This document shows positions 1-12,408 of a stretch of 64,000 bases of DNA, piece by piece. The notes beneath the pieces were generated by a model, which was not told the origin of the DNA, ran no database searches, and saw only the letters and a program-made list of their open reading frames with translations. Each line of letters begins with the position of its first letter. Positions within the stretch are counted from its first letter, which is position 1. The translations under genes and the position numbers were made by a program. This DNA is from Melampsora larici-populina 98AG31 (Eukaryota > Basidiomycota > Pucciniomycetes > Pucciniales > Melampsoraceae), in assembly GCF_000204055.1 (NCBI RefSeq), contig NW_006768771.1:642296-706295 (forward strand), in the 5' to 3' direction.

Positions 1-2685
1 CATCTTAGTAGTCTTGATCCTGGTACTAAATTAAATCGATTACCAGGTTAATATGAAGTTTCTCATTTATGACTTTCGAAAAGGTTGTTTGTTGGATATT
101 GAATATGGTTTTTTTTGGTTTGATGTAGGTCGAACTAGTGCTACGGTAGCTTCTTTACGTCATTCCGATCGAAATCATTTATTTCAACTTTTATTAGAGA
201 ATGAAATTATTCGATTAATGGCTTGGCAAAACCCATTAAGTGATGTGAAAAGAGGCAAAAATGTAGAACCTATAATTTCTAAAGCAACAGGAGAGGTAAA
301 GCAAAATCTGAATTCATACGATTTTTTTCACTTTTATCTGTTTTCAAAGGGACAAAGCTGCTAAGTCATTTGATTTGATTTGGTTTTTCTTTATTATAGA
401 TTAGATGGAGACAAATTGTACAAACAGCTTGGTCAATCGATCCAGAATTGATGATTAGATTGATGGAAAGATTTAAGTATCCTTATATTGAATCAGAAGT
501 CATTGCACTTGTGAAAAAGTTTCCAAGTCAAGCACGTAAAGTATCAGAAGCCTTGAGTTATTTTGTGGATGGATTTGATATGACTATTGCACCTAATTTA
601 CATGTAAGTGTTTTTTCAACTTTTTTTTCTTTTTCAAAGGATAAGATTTAATCGTTCCTTATGTTTTTTGGTGGGTCGGGGATGTATAGCATATATTGTA
701 TTGGAAAAAAACTCCAGTGGTGACTGCTCTTAGTTTTTTCTTACCTCAGTATGACAATGATCCAATCTTGTTACAATATGCTATGAGAGTTTTAGAAGAA
801 CATCCAGTAGAAGTGACATTCTTTTATATACCTCAAGTGGTACAAGCTTTAAGAACGGATGGATTAGGTTTGCGTTTTTTTCTCGATTTAGAAAGATATA
901 CTGTCAGAAGGAATTGATTTTGAGGGGTTTTTTGATTAGGGTATGTCGAACGATTTATATGTGAAACTGCTAGGGTTTCACAGTTGTTTTGTCATCAAAT
1001 CATTTGGAATATGAAGGCTAATACACATAGAGGAGATGATGGAATCGAAGTAAGATTTTTGTTTTTACCCCTTTGTTTTCTTGACTCTTGGTCTTCTGTG
1101 ATGGATCTTACTGAATTGATTATTGGTTTTTTTCGATATATATAGCCTGATCCATTGAAACCTGCATTAGATCGAATCATTGAAAAGATTGTAAATTCAT
1201 TATCAGGTGAAGCAGAAGAGTTTTATAAAACTGAATTTTCATTTTTTGATGAGGTCACTGGGATTTCAAAAAGTTTAAGAGAATATTTAAAGAAAGATAA
1301 ATCTGAGAAAAAGGTAAACAGATCATTCTCCTTTCTTAAAAGAATTGAAGTGATTTTGTTCTGATTGATGTTTTGGTGTTTGGGTTGTAAATCAGGCCAA
1401 GATTGCGGAAGAGTTGGCTAAGATTAAATTGGTTAAAGGGGTTTATTTGCCTAGTAACCCTGATGGCACTGTGGTTGATATTGATAGAGATTCGGGTAGA
1501 CCACTTCAAAGTCATGCAAAGGTAAGTCAGAGTATCAAGAATATTGCTAGGTGAAGAATAATATTAACAGATGGATTTGTATGAATCGTGATTCTAGACA
1601 CCATTTATGGCGACTTTCAAAGTTCATAGAGAAAAGAAGATCCATGTGGAGGATGAAAGTGATGAGATTACAGAGGGAACAGATGAAAAGAAAGGAGTCG
1701 ATAGTTGGCAAGCTGCGATTTTCAAAGTGGGAGATGATTGTCGTCAAGATGTATTGGCTTTACAATTGATTGCGATTCATAAAACGATTTATGAGACGAT
1801 GTGTTTGGATCTTCACCTTGTTCCTTATAGAGTGACAGCAACGGCCCCAGGTGTAAGAGACAAAGATTCCTTTTATTTTCTTTGGGGTTGGTATCGAAAG
1901 GTTTAATACTGACATCAGATTTGAATTTTCTCCAAAGTGTGGAGTGATTGATGTGATTCCAAATGCAACTTCCAGGGATGAGATGGGACGAGCAAAGATT
2001 AATGATTTACATTCATTTTATATTGGCAAATTCGGACCCAGTGAATCGGTTGAATATCAAAAAGCTCGAATGAATTTTATAAGATCAATGGCAGCCTATT
2101 CAGTGATGTGTTATATCATTCAAATCAAAGATCGACATAATGGGAACATCATGATAGATGGAGAAGGACATATTACTCATATCGATTTTGGATTTTTGTT
2201 TGATATTGGACCAGGAGGCATCAAATTTGAACCTAATTCGTTCAAGTTAACAGGAGAAATGATTGTTTTAATGGGAGGACAAAATTCAACTGGATTTAAA
2301 TCGTTTCAAGAATTAGTGGTTAAAGCGTTTTTAATTGCAAGACCATTTGTGAAAGAGATTGTGATGTTAGTGAAATTGATGTCAGACAGTCAATTACCTT
2401 CATTTAAAGGTGAAGGAACGATGATTAGATTGATGGATAGGTTTAAACCTAATTTAAATGAAAGAGAAGCTTGTTTTCATATGCAAGGTGTGATTGGAAA
2501 TGCTAAACAGAATGGACTTTCTTTATTATATGATGAGTAAGTGGTTTTCTTTGATCAGGACGATTGTTTTTTTGGGGGTTTGGGATTGATTTGAATGAGT
2601 TGATATTTTTTTTTGGTTTAGGTTTCAATGGATGACTAATGAGATTCCTTATACTCATAGAGATTGGATTGCTAGTGCAAAGTAG
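1..2685 (+). CDS. STT4: Phosphatidylinositol 4-kinase, STT4/PI4K-alpha type (5'-truncated)
   Basis: Phosphorylates phosphatidylinositol to PI4P, in yeast at the plasma membrane. Ten exons are readable: 1-46, 129-295, 400-603, 690-867, 940-1049, 1146-1313, 1396-1521, 1598-1852, 1938-2536 and 2622-2685, joining in frame to 638 codons plus stop. The helical PIK region is recognisable from HPVEVTFFYIPQVVQALR and HQIIWNMKANTHRGDDG. The kinase domain follows, with VGDDCRQDVLALQLIA, the catalytic-loop DRHNGN and the metal-binding HIDFGF. The protein ends in THRDWIASAK, typical of this family. These motifs separate it from the PIK1 type. The 5' part, more than half of the usual ~1,900-2,000 residues, lies outside the window. 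The ninth intron uses an AAG acceptor. Nothing looks broken. The neighbour SUR2 lies downstream on the same strand. Confidence 0.96.
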
Positions 2686-3498
2686 ACTATTGATAGATTT
2701 TGAGGTTTTTCTTGTTTAAAAGGGTACAAGGTAGGAATATTAAGTCGATTGATTGATGGGATTTCTTATCTTTTCCTCTTTTCACTTTCACTTACTTTTG
2801 ATCAATCTTTTTTTTGCTTTTAAGACTCTCTTTAATCAATTTTGTCAGTTTTATTTTTGAGAAATGCATTGATTGTTTATTTGTTTCAAAGAAACAATTT
2901 GTTTTAAAGATTTGTTTTATTTACATACATATTACTAATTGGGGTGAGTCAGAGTGTGGATTGGTTGATGGATGGTTTTGGACATATGACGAATTGGTTG
3001 AAAAGTGGTAAATTAAATTGGTACACAGTGGCGAAAGTCACCTCTCGACTACACTTTACTGCACATGTTCGAAATTTTGGCCGATTTTTAATGAATCGAA
3101 ACGAAATCCATGCGCTGTGAAACCACGTACACTGAGCAGAAGTTTATATCTTGAGCAGAGTAGACTGTGGTGCGGGCATTCACAGTGGTTTCATTGTGCG
3201 GAATGCGTGCTGTTGTGTGTGAGTCGGCCGGGCGATGGTGATGGACCACGGAGTAACGACGAAGCCACGATACAGGAGATGAAGAGAGTGAAAATTAAAA
3301 AAATAAAAAATTAAATGATTAAATTGAAATTGAAATTTAGTTTAAATAAGGTTTCTTGACCGACTTGAAGATTTAATAAAATTTAATAACCATCATTCTG
3401 ACTGCTGTTTACCGATTTCTCATTCTCATCATTCTCATCCTCAACTTGACTTCATTTCTCAATAGTTCCTTAAACCAACAATCAAACCAACTCATAAT
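2686..3498. other. Intergenic region between PI4K and the sphingolipid hydroxylase
   Basis: About 0.8 kb holding the 3' flank of the kinase gene and the presumed promoter of the next gene. The first half is T-rich. About 3010-3270 is more GC-balanced. A purine/A-rich block at about 3275-3345 is followed by a C/T/A-rich leader. Short open frames here show no recognisable protein features. Confidence 0.5.
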
Positions 3499-4788
3499 AT
3501 GTTAGATTCGATTTGGTTATCAAGTTCATCATTATTATCAAATCAATCTTCATCAACTTCTTCTTCTTCATATCTTCAAGATCTAATCACTCCCAATCAA
3601 ATCAAATTTCCAATTTATCATTTTCATCGTGAAGAAGTCATCCCGGGAATAGGTGATAATGTCTTATCATTCACAGTCCCATTAATCACTTATTGGGTAG
3701 TCTCAATCTTTTTTACTTTAATCGATTATCTTCAATTACCTTTCATTGAAAAGTATAGATTACATGAGCCAATTGAAGTTAGTTCTAGAAATCGAGTGAC
3801 TCCTACTGAAGTCATTAAAGCTGTTCTTATTCAACAATTCATTCAAACGGCTTTAGCTATCTTGGTCTTAGATGAAACTGGATCTATCTTGAATCGTGAC
3901 TATTTATCAGAAATGAAACCTTATGCTTTACCAGTAGCTACTTTGATTCGGATCATTCTGACTCCTAATCATGCTAAATGGGTCTTGACTCATTATGGTC
4001 GTGATATCACCCAATGGGCTTATTGGTGGGGTGTTCCTATCATTCAATATCTTTGGGCATCGTAAGTTTTATTTACAAGTTTTACTTTTTCTTCTTCATA
4101 ATCACTTGAATTGATTTTGTTTACCTTTCTTCTTTGTAGATTCATTATGGACACTTGGCAATACTTTTGGCATCGAGCTTTCCATATCAACCAATTCTTA
4201 TACAAACACATTCATTCAGTTCACCATCGATTATATTGTCCTTACTCATTTGGTGCACTTTATAATCATCCATTAGAAGGTTTTATTTTAGATACACTTG
4301 GTGCTTTGGTGGCTCATGCTGGTTCTGGAATGTCAATTAGACAAGCTACTGTTTTGTTTGGATTAAGTACTGCTAAAACTGTGGATGATCATTGTGGTTT
4401 GGCTTTACCTTGGGATCCTTTTCAACATCTCTTTGGTGAGTTTGCCTTCTTTTCCTATACTTGCTTTCTCTTCGTCTCTAAATCATTCTTCTGACTTTCT
4501 TTTCTTTTGTTTCTCGTGATAGGTAACAATGCAGATTATCATGATATTCATCATCAACAATTCGGAATCAAGAAAAACTTCTCACAACCTTATTTTGTTC
4601 ATTGGGATGTTTTACTGGGTACCAGAATGACACGTAAAGAAGTTGAAGATCGATTTGGAAAGAAATCATCTTCATCTTCTTCAAGAGTTACATCGGTAGA
4701 AGTTCATACTGATGAACGTGATGATCATATGATTACTACTACTTCTTCGTCTCCTGCTTCTGATCTATTTGAATTTAAAGATGAATGA
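3499..4788 (+). CDS. SUR2: Sphingolipid C4-hydroxylase (SUR2-type, fatty acid hydroxylase superfamily)
   Basis: Hydroxylates C4 of the sphinganine backbone to make phytosphingosine/phytoceramide in the ER membrane. Three exons, 3499-4061, 4140-4435 and 4523-4788, join in frame to 374 codons. The di-iron histidine boxes are all present: HRAFH, HSVHH and HDIHH, the last split from the first two by intron 2. FIMDTWQYFWHRAFH and YFVHWDVLLGTRM are characteristic of the SUR2 branch rather than C-5 sterol desaturase or C-4 methyl oxidase. Several hydrophobic stretches in the first 190 residues fit membrane spans. The N-terminus is Ser-rich, and the C-terminal ~40 residues are Ser/Asp-rich and probably cytosolic. 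The start is the first ATG in frame. A second sphingolipid gene, ceramide glucosyltransferase, lies at the other end of the window. Confidence 0.93.
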
Positions 4789-6701
4789 AACTTATCTTAT
4801 GTTTACAAATGTTTTTAAAAAAAAGAAGTCTTTGTTATTCTCTATGGAATTGTCTTTTTTTTTTGTTTACAATGAGCTTTTTTAGTTTTTTGAATTTCTT
4901 TATTAGCATCATTTTTTTTTGTTTGATTGGCAGCGTATTTTCTTCTTTAGTTTTTTTTTATTTCGTTTGATTTGCTTTTTTTTGTATTATCTTATTTTCT
5001 TTTGATTTTGATTTTGCCTTTTTGCTCGTTATTGATAATTATATATTTTTCTTATGAACTTATCTTTTGTTTTTGTTTTTTTTGTTTTAAATCTACATGA
5101 TGCAAAAAAAATGAATTCTCATACTATTGATTGTCCAAAAGTTGACTTTGAACGTTTTTTGTTTTTTTCTCGAAGAAGAAGACCCAAAAATAAGCAAACT
5201 CTCTCTGTTTTTTTTCTTTTGCTTCCTTTATTAGTATCTTTGTTTGTTTGTTTTGTAATTGACATGCAAGAACACAAATGGTTTGACTTTTTTCCTACAC
5301 ATTTTTTTTAACAATTTTGTTGTAAATTTATAGCGTGTTTCTTACGAAAATCAGTATTGAGTGATGATCAGATTCAATTAATGAAAAACAAAAACCTAAG
5401 AAGTGAGGTCTTGAATCATCCCTTCGAGCTGACTGATATCAGATCAAATTGGTATGTTACCTCCTATTCAAAACGCTTGGTGAGTTTTATTAGAATATAT
5501 GTTTATCTTCGACTTGGTGTAGCCAATTTGAGGGATATAGGGGTCTAACAAGGAATGTTAACGGCTCAGGAGGCACTATAAGCAATGCATTTTTTTGAAA
5601 AAGGAATGTTAAAGTATCAGTTCAATGTGCACGTCAGTCAGAGATGTTTATGTGAGCTCTATCAGTTTGATTTGGTGATTTGAGACTAGTTCCTTAGTTT
5701 ATCGATCTCATCGGCGCGACCTCCTCCGTGAGCATAATCAGCGGAGGTTGGCCATGTTTCCCCTCAATGTTGCAAAAAAAGATATTGGACCGATATCATG
5801 ATTAGACCGTAGTGTACATAGCAGAGTCCTCCTTGGCATCAAACGCGCTCCGGGGGACGTCTCGGCGGTTGGTCAGGGTTGTGTTAAGGTAGATTGCAAA
5901 GTAAAATTCAACCAAGGTTTGGATATCATGTTTGATGTCCAAAAGAGCCGCAAGGGTGTATGAGAACTCTATACGTGACACCACTTCAATCATGCATTTT
6001 ATACATTTGACACAGAGTTCCATCACCACGGTAGGAGAGCTCGCGTTATGAACATGTTGTAAAATATGCGCCTCCAAAACTTAGATTCAGCTGGAACTAA
6101 TCAATCACCACAACAAAACTTTCTGGAAAGTTGAGCGTAAGAAAAGAATTACTCATAGAGAGAGATTAAAGATTATTTTTTAAAAGCCACAAGGACAGTT
6201 GAATTTCAGAAAAAAGATGAATTCACCATGAATTCAGATCAATATTACAAGGCTTTGTCAATAAAAGTAAAGATTGAAAACGAAAAGATAGAAAAACAGT
6301 AAAAGGAAAAAGAAATGCAGATAGAATATAAAGCTTCATGATTGGTCCAAACTGATAAAAAAAGATAAACATACATATTGAGAGACGATACACAAAGAGA
6401 CAATGAAAGTCCAAGAGTGAAACAAAGGCAAGACGAAGTGAGTGGAATCCCGTGATACCTAAAAGAGGAAGAGAAACCCGAAGAAATCCAGAATCAAGAG
6501 AATAGAGGCAAAAAGAAGAGGCAGAGATGTGAAGACGACCAGTAAGATAAAGCTACATAACATTAACATCCCAAGTGATCAAATTGATGATGAATAAAAA
6601 GGTCCAAGAGAGCAAATAGGTTGCAAGACTCAAACGTATTCAAAGGTTTAGACATTGTAAGAAAGATCGAATAAAGTTGCCTGCTGGTGGCCCTTGAGGT
6701 T
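4789..6701. other. Gene-poor stretch, low-complexity then unassigned
   Basis: 4789-5330 is T-rich low-complexity DNA downstream of SUR2. 5340-6700 has one minus-strand open frame (5802-6077, 91 codons) with Cys-rich, helical-looking sequence but no family I recognise. 6120-6550 is A/G-rich and probably the 3' flank of the minus-strand gene that follows. No RNA gene or transposon termini were seen. Confidence 0.4.
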
Positions 6702-7741
6702 TCAGATTTGAATATTATTGAAATCTGCGATGATTGGGGCGGAAATGGAATCGATTGAGACTTTGATCCGGCGAGTCGGGCCAGCCTTTTGGACCGCAAA
6801 ACCCTTGGACGGAATTCTCTGAGGTGGAGTGGAATACATCGCATGAACAGCCTCCAATGAGGGTAAGGGGGAGCCAGGTAGGCCAAAGTAGTGACCACGG
6901 AAGCTGGAGAAGGAGCTTGGTGAGAGTAGTGGGCCTTCGCCCGAAGCAGGTGACCAGCCCGGGGAAGCAAGGGCAGGTGGTGATCCTCCAGGATGTAAAC
7001 TTGCCGCGGCTGGATCCAAAGCTTTGCCCCACTTATTGTCGGGGGACCAGGGGCTACCCAAGGCACTGATGGCGTCAGGAGAGGCAGTGATAGTGGTGGC
7101 GAGAGGGACACTGGAATTTGCAGGAGCGAGCTTTGTGGTTTCTTCGTCAAAGTCTAGGGTTCCAAGCCATCCCGCTCGACGTTCAGGCCGACAGGGAGCC
7201 TCGCCACAGCATATGAAATCCCAACCATCCTCATTCTCCATCTCTTCATCTTCACCATTGAGGTGAAAGAATTGGGTGATTGGCCCCGTCACTGAGCGTG
7301 CAATACCACGACGATGACGCACGTCGTTTTGAATCTTGACCAGTCCGCTACAACTTCGACTGGCGCTGATACCAGTTGTATTAGGGGGTGATCCACTCAT
7401 TGTCCAGTCAACGGAGTGGTTTCCCGGAAGTGATGGTCGAAGAACCTGCCATAGTTAAAATCATGTTTTGTCTCAACGAGATATCAACGCAAATTAACGT
7501 AGGTACTTACGGTTGATGAAATCTTTTGACAAAGCATTCCTGCTACGCTATCCGCGCCAAATGATTTACGGGCCACAAGGGTTGAGATAGTTGAAAGCGT
7601 AGGAGACTTGGGTCCAGGTTCAATCTCCGTACCAGGAGTGATTGGGGAGGTTGGAGACGATGCGGAGGAGCCTGCACTTGAAGGAGTTATACTTGAAGGA
7701 GTTCGGACAGCTGGGAATCGGAAAGCGCGGGCGGGATCCAT
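6702..7741 (-). CDS. Unrecognised Ser/Pro-rich protein, window family member 1
   Basis: Two exons on the minus strand, 7741-7511 (77 codons) and 7445-6702, give 324 residues. I do not recognise the family. Exon 1 is rich in SP/TP sites and ends SPTLSTISTLVARKSFGAD. Exon 2 has three blocks shared with the genes at 55256 and 32021: GIARSVTGPITQFFHL, then WDFICCGEAPCRPERR followed by WLGTLDF, and near the C-terminus KVSIDSISAPII. The intron is phase 0 at the same place as in the paralogue at 55256, and exon 1 is exactly the same length there. No signal peptide or membrane span is visible, so it is probably intracellular; the SP/TP sites suggest phosphorylation (inference). The start is supported by alignment with the paralogue. 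An overlapping longer frame in the same exon is a shadow. Confidence 0.82.
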
Positions 7742-8034
7742 CTCGAGTTCTGAGTGTGAATTGAGTGAGGATTAAGGTGAGCTTTGTTTTACAATTAAAT
7801 GAATGTGTTGGCGAAGTGAGGTGATAGAAATTAAGAGTTTAAGATTCAAAAGAATGCAGAAAAAGAGTGTATGATTGAGGAATAAAGATAAAGTAAGCTT
7901 AGAATATGATTAGAATGAAGAGATAGGAAAAGTTTGATGTCTTACGTGTTGAGTTGTTTATATCGTGTGTTGGTATTGGAGGGCGAGGTTGATGATATCT
8001 GGGATTTCCAAGAGGGCGTGTTATACGTTTGTTA

Positions 8035-8260
8035 TTGATAGTTGGCTGATGGACTGAGTAGGACTTTTCAAGAAAAGTGGCAAGAAAATTGAAGAAAAGG
8101 TGATAAATCGTGATGTAAACGTGCTGATAAGTTGAGAGGGAAATAATGCAAGATTATGATGAAGGCTTGATGGGTTAACAAATGTGTTATTTCGGAATTT
8201 TGATCAGATTTCAGGCTCAGTTCGAATCCTAACAGGAAACAGGAACCATCAAGGCATGTC
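8035..8260 (-). promoter_or_regulatory. Upstream block conserved with the paralogous gene at 55256
   Basis: On the minus strand this block reads GATGGTTCCTGTTTCC, GAACTGAG, CAACTTATCA and TTCAATTTTCTTGCC in that order. The same words occur in the same order at about 54785-54975, 280-470 bp upstream of the paralogue at 55256. It lies about 300-500 bp upstream of the ATG at 7741. The shared order and spacing indicate common descent of the upstream region with the gene. Whether it is promoter, 5' UTR or simply unsaturated duplicate sequence is not resolved. Confidence 0.55.
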
Positions 8261-9627
8261 TGAATTGCAAATGGCATGTTGGGTTCAAGATATATGGCAT
8301 TGACAGTCAATATTCCCTTACCAATCGTCGATTTTGACTGACCTCCCATCTCAAGGTCAGGTCTTGCCATCTCAAACTCAATTCCACTTGTGCCCATTTC
8401 TTGGGAGTAAGGATTAACGGGGGATGAAAATGCCCTTCATTGTGAGGCTTTGTTTCAACGGTTGTTCAACTTATTATGGCTGCGTGTTGTGTAGGTCAAA
8501 GTCAACTTCAACACACATCAAAGGATGTGAGTTTGATAGTAAGTTGGCTTTTGTATCCTGTCCATTTCCTTTTGATGTATTGTTTTTGTTTATTAGAGTC
8601 AAATAGCATCTGTTTATGGTATCTCAGAATCTATCACTGTTGCTGCTCATGTATAGCTGAAGAGATTAAACTTTCAAGGGGATCTATGTCGACCAAATCA
8701 GGGTGTTGAGAAAGATGGTCCCTTCCTCTTTCATCTTTTTGCGGTGTGGGCAGTTGGATTTCAAAAAAACACAATGTCATTTTCAATCTTGTAGATAGTT
8801 TTCTAAGCTCTTTGGCCCGAAGCACTCTCAGTAGGTAGCATGGAGAAGAAGGGTGGGGAAACAGATGTGTTTCATAGTCTGTAGTCCAAGAAACGTAGTG
8901 GACAGCAAAACTTAAAGACCACTTCAATTTCCATTGCCACGGAGTTCATTTATTTATCCTGTGAGCTCGATCAAGGATCATCATCACAAGAACTCAACCG
9001 CACATGTGCCAGGGACAACCGAGTAAACATTGGGAAAGACTTTGAAGGTACTCAATTTTACAACCAACATTTCCTATCCAATCCAACACTTTGCGCAATC
9101 TAGAACCCTCCAGGCTTCTTTCTACGGCAGCCTTTTCCCAGACGGGTCTCGCCCTGGGAGAGGTTTTGACCACACTCTGCAAACTGAGACCTTTGCCCAT
9201 ATCGAATTTCTTTGCTCGCCTCCCCTGGCTAGGCAAGGGAAGAACACATCCTACAACCGGAGAAAGCAATCAATCGAATGGAGATGACCTTCCCACTGAC
9301 CCAAACCAAAAATTTATTGACAACCATACTTACTCAGCAGGCTGGAAAGCTGTGTTGAACAAATGGCAGACTTCCACTCAACACAAATATGTTGCAATTT
9401 GCTGTATAACAATAACCACCATTGGAATTGAGTCTCTGAATCTCATTGGCTTTGACTCCCTCTTGAAAAGGTTGTCTCTGAGTATATGTTGTGTAGCTTG
9501 AAACCAAGCCAATTGGAACCATTCTCTCAGTAAACTCCATGTAAAACTTTGGCATTTAATATAATCAGTCAGAATTCCAACTTGGCATAAACTTGGACTT
9601 TATCCTTTGCCTTGATAGGCTTGGTGG
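8261..9627. other. Unassigned region
   Basis: No gene could be supported. Overlapping open frames at 9030-9500 lack conserved motifs. No clear terminal repeats or tRNA were seen. Confidence 0.4.
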
Positions 9628-10233
9628 TCACGTGGTGGGCATGGCGTGAAAGGCGTGCCTGGGGCGCACTCCCTGGGCGCGCCCGCTGAGGCTGGATTTG
9701 GGGGTGGCGCGCCCTGGTTATATAACTAGGCAAATGGGCCAGGTAAAGCAAGGTGGCTTCCTAAAAATTGCCTCAATATTGCCCAATCAACTCCATCTGA
9801 AGTTCAAATGCTTTGAAATTTACACCCACACATCATCAAGATATGCTTATAGTCAACAAGAAAAACACTTCCAACTGGGTTCTACCAACTTCTGCGTTTG
9901 GAAAGCATTGGACTGGATTCTACAATGTCAACACAGGTTTGATGTATCTGATTCTTCCCCTGAAGATGAGGATTGGAACAAGGATAAAAAGTTTTGTGAT
10001 TAACCTTGTATCTACATACAGCATAGGGTTTTGATACTGACATTCAAAGTAAAACACTACAAATACCCATGAAACTTGAAAGGCTTGTGCCTCTATATTT
10101 ATCTTTTTTGGGAAAAAAAGAATTTTTTATCTTAAAGGCGCACCTCCACGCCCCCACTAAGGGTGCGCCCATCACAAATCAAAAAGGAGCGCCCTGACAC
10201 TCCTCAAATCAAAAACCCACGCCCCCCACGTGA
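9628..10233. mobile_element. Non-autonomous GC-rich inverted-repeat element (606 bp)
   Basis: The ends are inverted: the left begins TCACGTGGTGGGC and the right, on the other strand, TCACGTGGGGGGC. The flanks are near-identical 8-mers, CTTGGTGG at 9620-9627 and GTTGGTGG at 10234-10241, as expected of an 8-9 bp target-site duplication (hAT- or Mutator-like). Both end regions are rich in GCGCCC/GGGCGC words, in contrast with the AT-rich surroundings. There is no transposase inside; small open frames at 9698-10034 show no known domain. The superfamily is uncertain because only the outer ~13 bp match cleanly. Confidence 0.55.
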
Positions 10234-10379
10234 GTTGGTGGCAATGAAGGTTTGCAGTGTAAAAGCATCAAAGATACAAGGCTGCAACTATACTATACTA
10301 TACCTACTATATTATACTTGCTTATACTTGGTATAGCATAGTCCAACTATACTTACTTGAACTATACTTGGTATAGTAC

Positions 10380-10394
10380 ACCCACTTCGGTAAC
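10380..10394 (+). repeat. Left inner inverted repeat of the Harbinger element
   Basis: ACCCACTTCGGTAAC, matched exactly by its reverse complement at 14026-14040. TTCGGTAAC words recur in both subterminal regions and may be transposase or Myb-protein binding sites (inference). Confidence 0.8.
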
Positions 10395-10890
10395 GCATAT
10401 GTAACATATGCGACCGAATATGTACCACCAAAAAAACATACTGAATTTCGGTTGTATATATGACCCGGAAAACCGATTCGGTAAACCAAAGTACAACAAA
10501 AGTCGGATACATATTTTTCCATATATATCTAAAAATCATCGATATTCTCCAAAACGACTTTTCGTCGTTTTTTTTATGAATCTTCAACAGATATCTTTTC
10601 AATATCTTTCATCTCAAAGTACCGATTCGTCTTTTTTTGTACTTCACCGAAAAAAATCAAAGTTTTTTCTTTCTTTTTCTCTCATCACAAACAACTTCAA
10701 CGATTCAACACCTCAAGTTCAAAAAATCCAATCACAAATCTGGTCAACTCATCTTTATCTTCCCTTTCATCAAAGCTCAAAGTCGACTTCAAGCTGTCCT
10801 TCAAGCCACTTTCAACTTAAAAATCTTCTCTCGATTGTTATTCAATTAGTTATTTGATTGATTTATTACGTTTTCCTTTTCAACATCGAC

Positions 10891-12082
10891 ATGCCGGCGT
10901 CAACCAATGTGTCACAATCGGTTGAAGACAGTCCAATTGTTTCAACACCATCATCCAAGTGTGAATGGACTAGCGATCAAGAATCCAAAATGATTGAACA
11001 TCTTATAAAAACTCATAGGAATAATAAAAGCAACAAAGGCTTTTCTAAAGCGACTTGGGCATTAATTGCAACTGAATTGAAGGGGACTGAAGGCGCGACT
11101 AAAAAAAAGACTGGTGAGATGGTACATGGTCATTATAATGTGGTCAGTCTTTTGCTTTTGTCTCTTTCTTTCTACTGTATGCTAATTGTCTTTTCATTTC
11201 AAATCAAGCTTAACAAACGATACAAAGATGCGAGCGATTTGTTGAAGAAAAGCGGTGCCGGATGGAACCCCGAAACGAATATGGTCGAGCTCAGTTCCGA
11301 AATCTGGAACGAGATGGCCAAAGTACCAGTATGTCCATTCATTCTTATCTTCATGCCTTCAATCACTTATCATTTCTTTCTCATCCCAGTCAGGAACTAA
11401 CAAGCGTTTAGGTTGGTTCAGAAGGAACCCCTTCCCGCTTTATGAATCAGTTGGTGTGCTCGTCGATCCTGGGATGGCCAAGGGAACTGGGAAGGTCAAT
11501 TCTTTTGCTCCTGCCGAGGAAGCTGATGGAGAAGGTGAAAAAGATAAGGATGATGATACTTCAAGTGGCAAATCAATGAGCCGTGATGGGAGTCAACATG
11601 GGAGTTTAGATGAATCTCGACTTCAGCGTGCTATTGAATCCGAAGAAGAAACACCAGCACCTGCTAGCGTTCGTTCTGGAAACAAATTCATGAAAGGAAG
11701 AAGATTCAAACATAACCGATCACCAGAAGCTGAAGAAGTGCCTTCAAAAGGCAAAGCTCAAAAGCCTTTCGAAAGGAAACAGCGCAAGACTGCTGCTCAA
11801 GCTGGAGACGATTTTATAGATGGAATTGGCTCAATCTCAGATAAATTCATTACTCACATGGCAAATGATACTAGCACTTTAGCCTCTGGAAGTTTGACTC
11901 AACCTTACGACTTTCTCACCACTGCTACTCGGGGATTACGCAAGCTCGGTTTAAGTCAAGATGAACTCTATAAATCAATGGAATTGTTAAAGAAAGATGT
12001 CGATTATGCGAAGATGTTTGTTGGTCTTGAAGAAAAAGATCTACAACTCGGTTGGATCAGAGGGAAGTTGGCAGGTAATTAA
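10891..12082 (+). CDS. Harbinger-associated Myb/SANT-like DNA-binding protein
   Basis: Exons 10891-11142, 11209-11328 and 11390-12082 join in frame to 354 residues. The N-terminal half (about 24-125) is a Myb/SANT-like domain: the W of CEWTSDQESKMIEHL, W in FSKATWALIATEL, then LNKRYKD and SGAGWNPETNMV. The middle is acidic and Ser-rich and the C-terminal third is helical. In PIF/Harbinger elements such a protein helps bring the transposase to DNA (established for the superfamily). Here it converges with the transposase inside one element. The start is the ATG directly before the domain, which gives an ordinary hydrophilic N-terminus. Intron 1 uses an AAG acceptor. Confidence 0.85.
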
Positions 12083-12408
12083 AAACAAATGTATTTAATT
12101 CAGTTACAATTTTTTTTCAAAGTTTATCTTCCTTTGTTCTACCAACTATACTTGTAATTTAAGAAGAAGGTCCATCTTAACAATTTCCTAAAGGTTTTGT
12201 GATACAAGTACATCTTTATCGATTGTACATCTTTATCGATTATATAAAAATACTAAAACATGCAAATATTACATCTTTATCAAGTTTCTAAAAAAACTAA
12301 AAGATGAGTGTGTGATTAATTATGATAATAAATTGTTAATAAGTGAGATTGAAGGTTTTATGGTAAGCTTATAGATGGAAAAATCGAAAAACAAATGAGT
12401 AATATAAT

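Noticed and set aside
6563..7150. 195-codon minus-strand frame overlapping family member 1
   Set aside because: The other frame of the same exon carries motifs shared with two paralogues; this one shares none.
10408..10857. 149-codon frame at the left of the Harbinger element
   Set aside because: Overlaps subterminal repeats and the leader of the Myb gene; biased composition, no motif.
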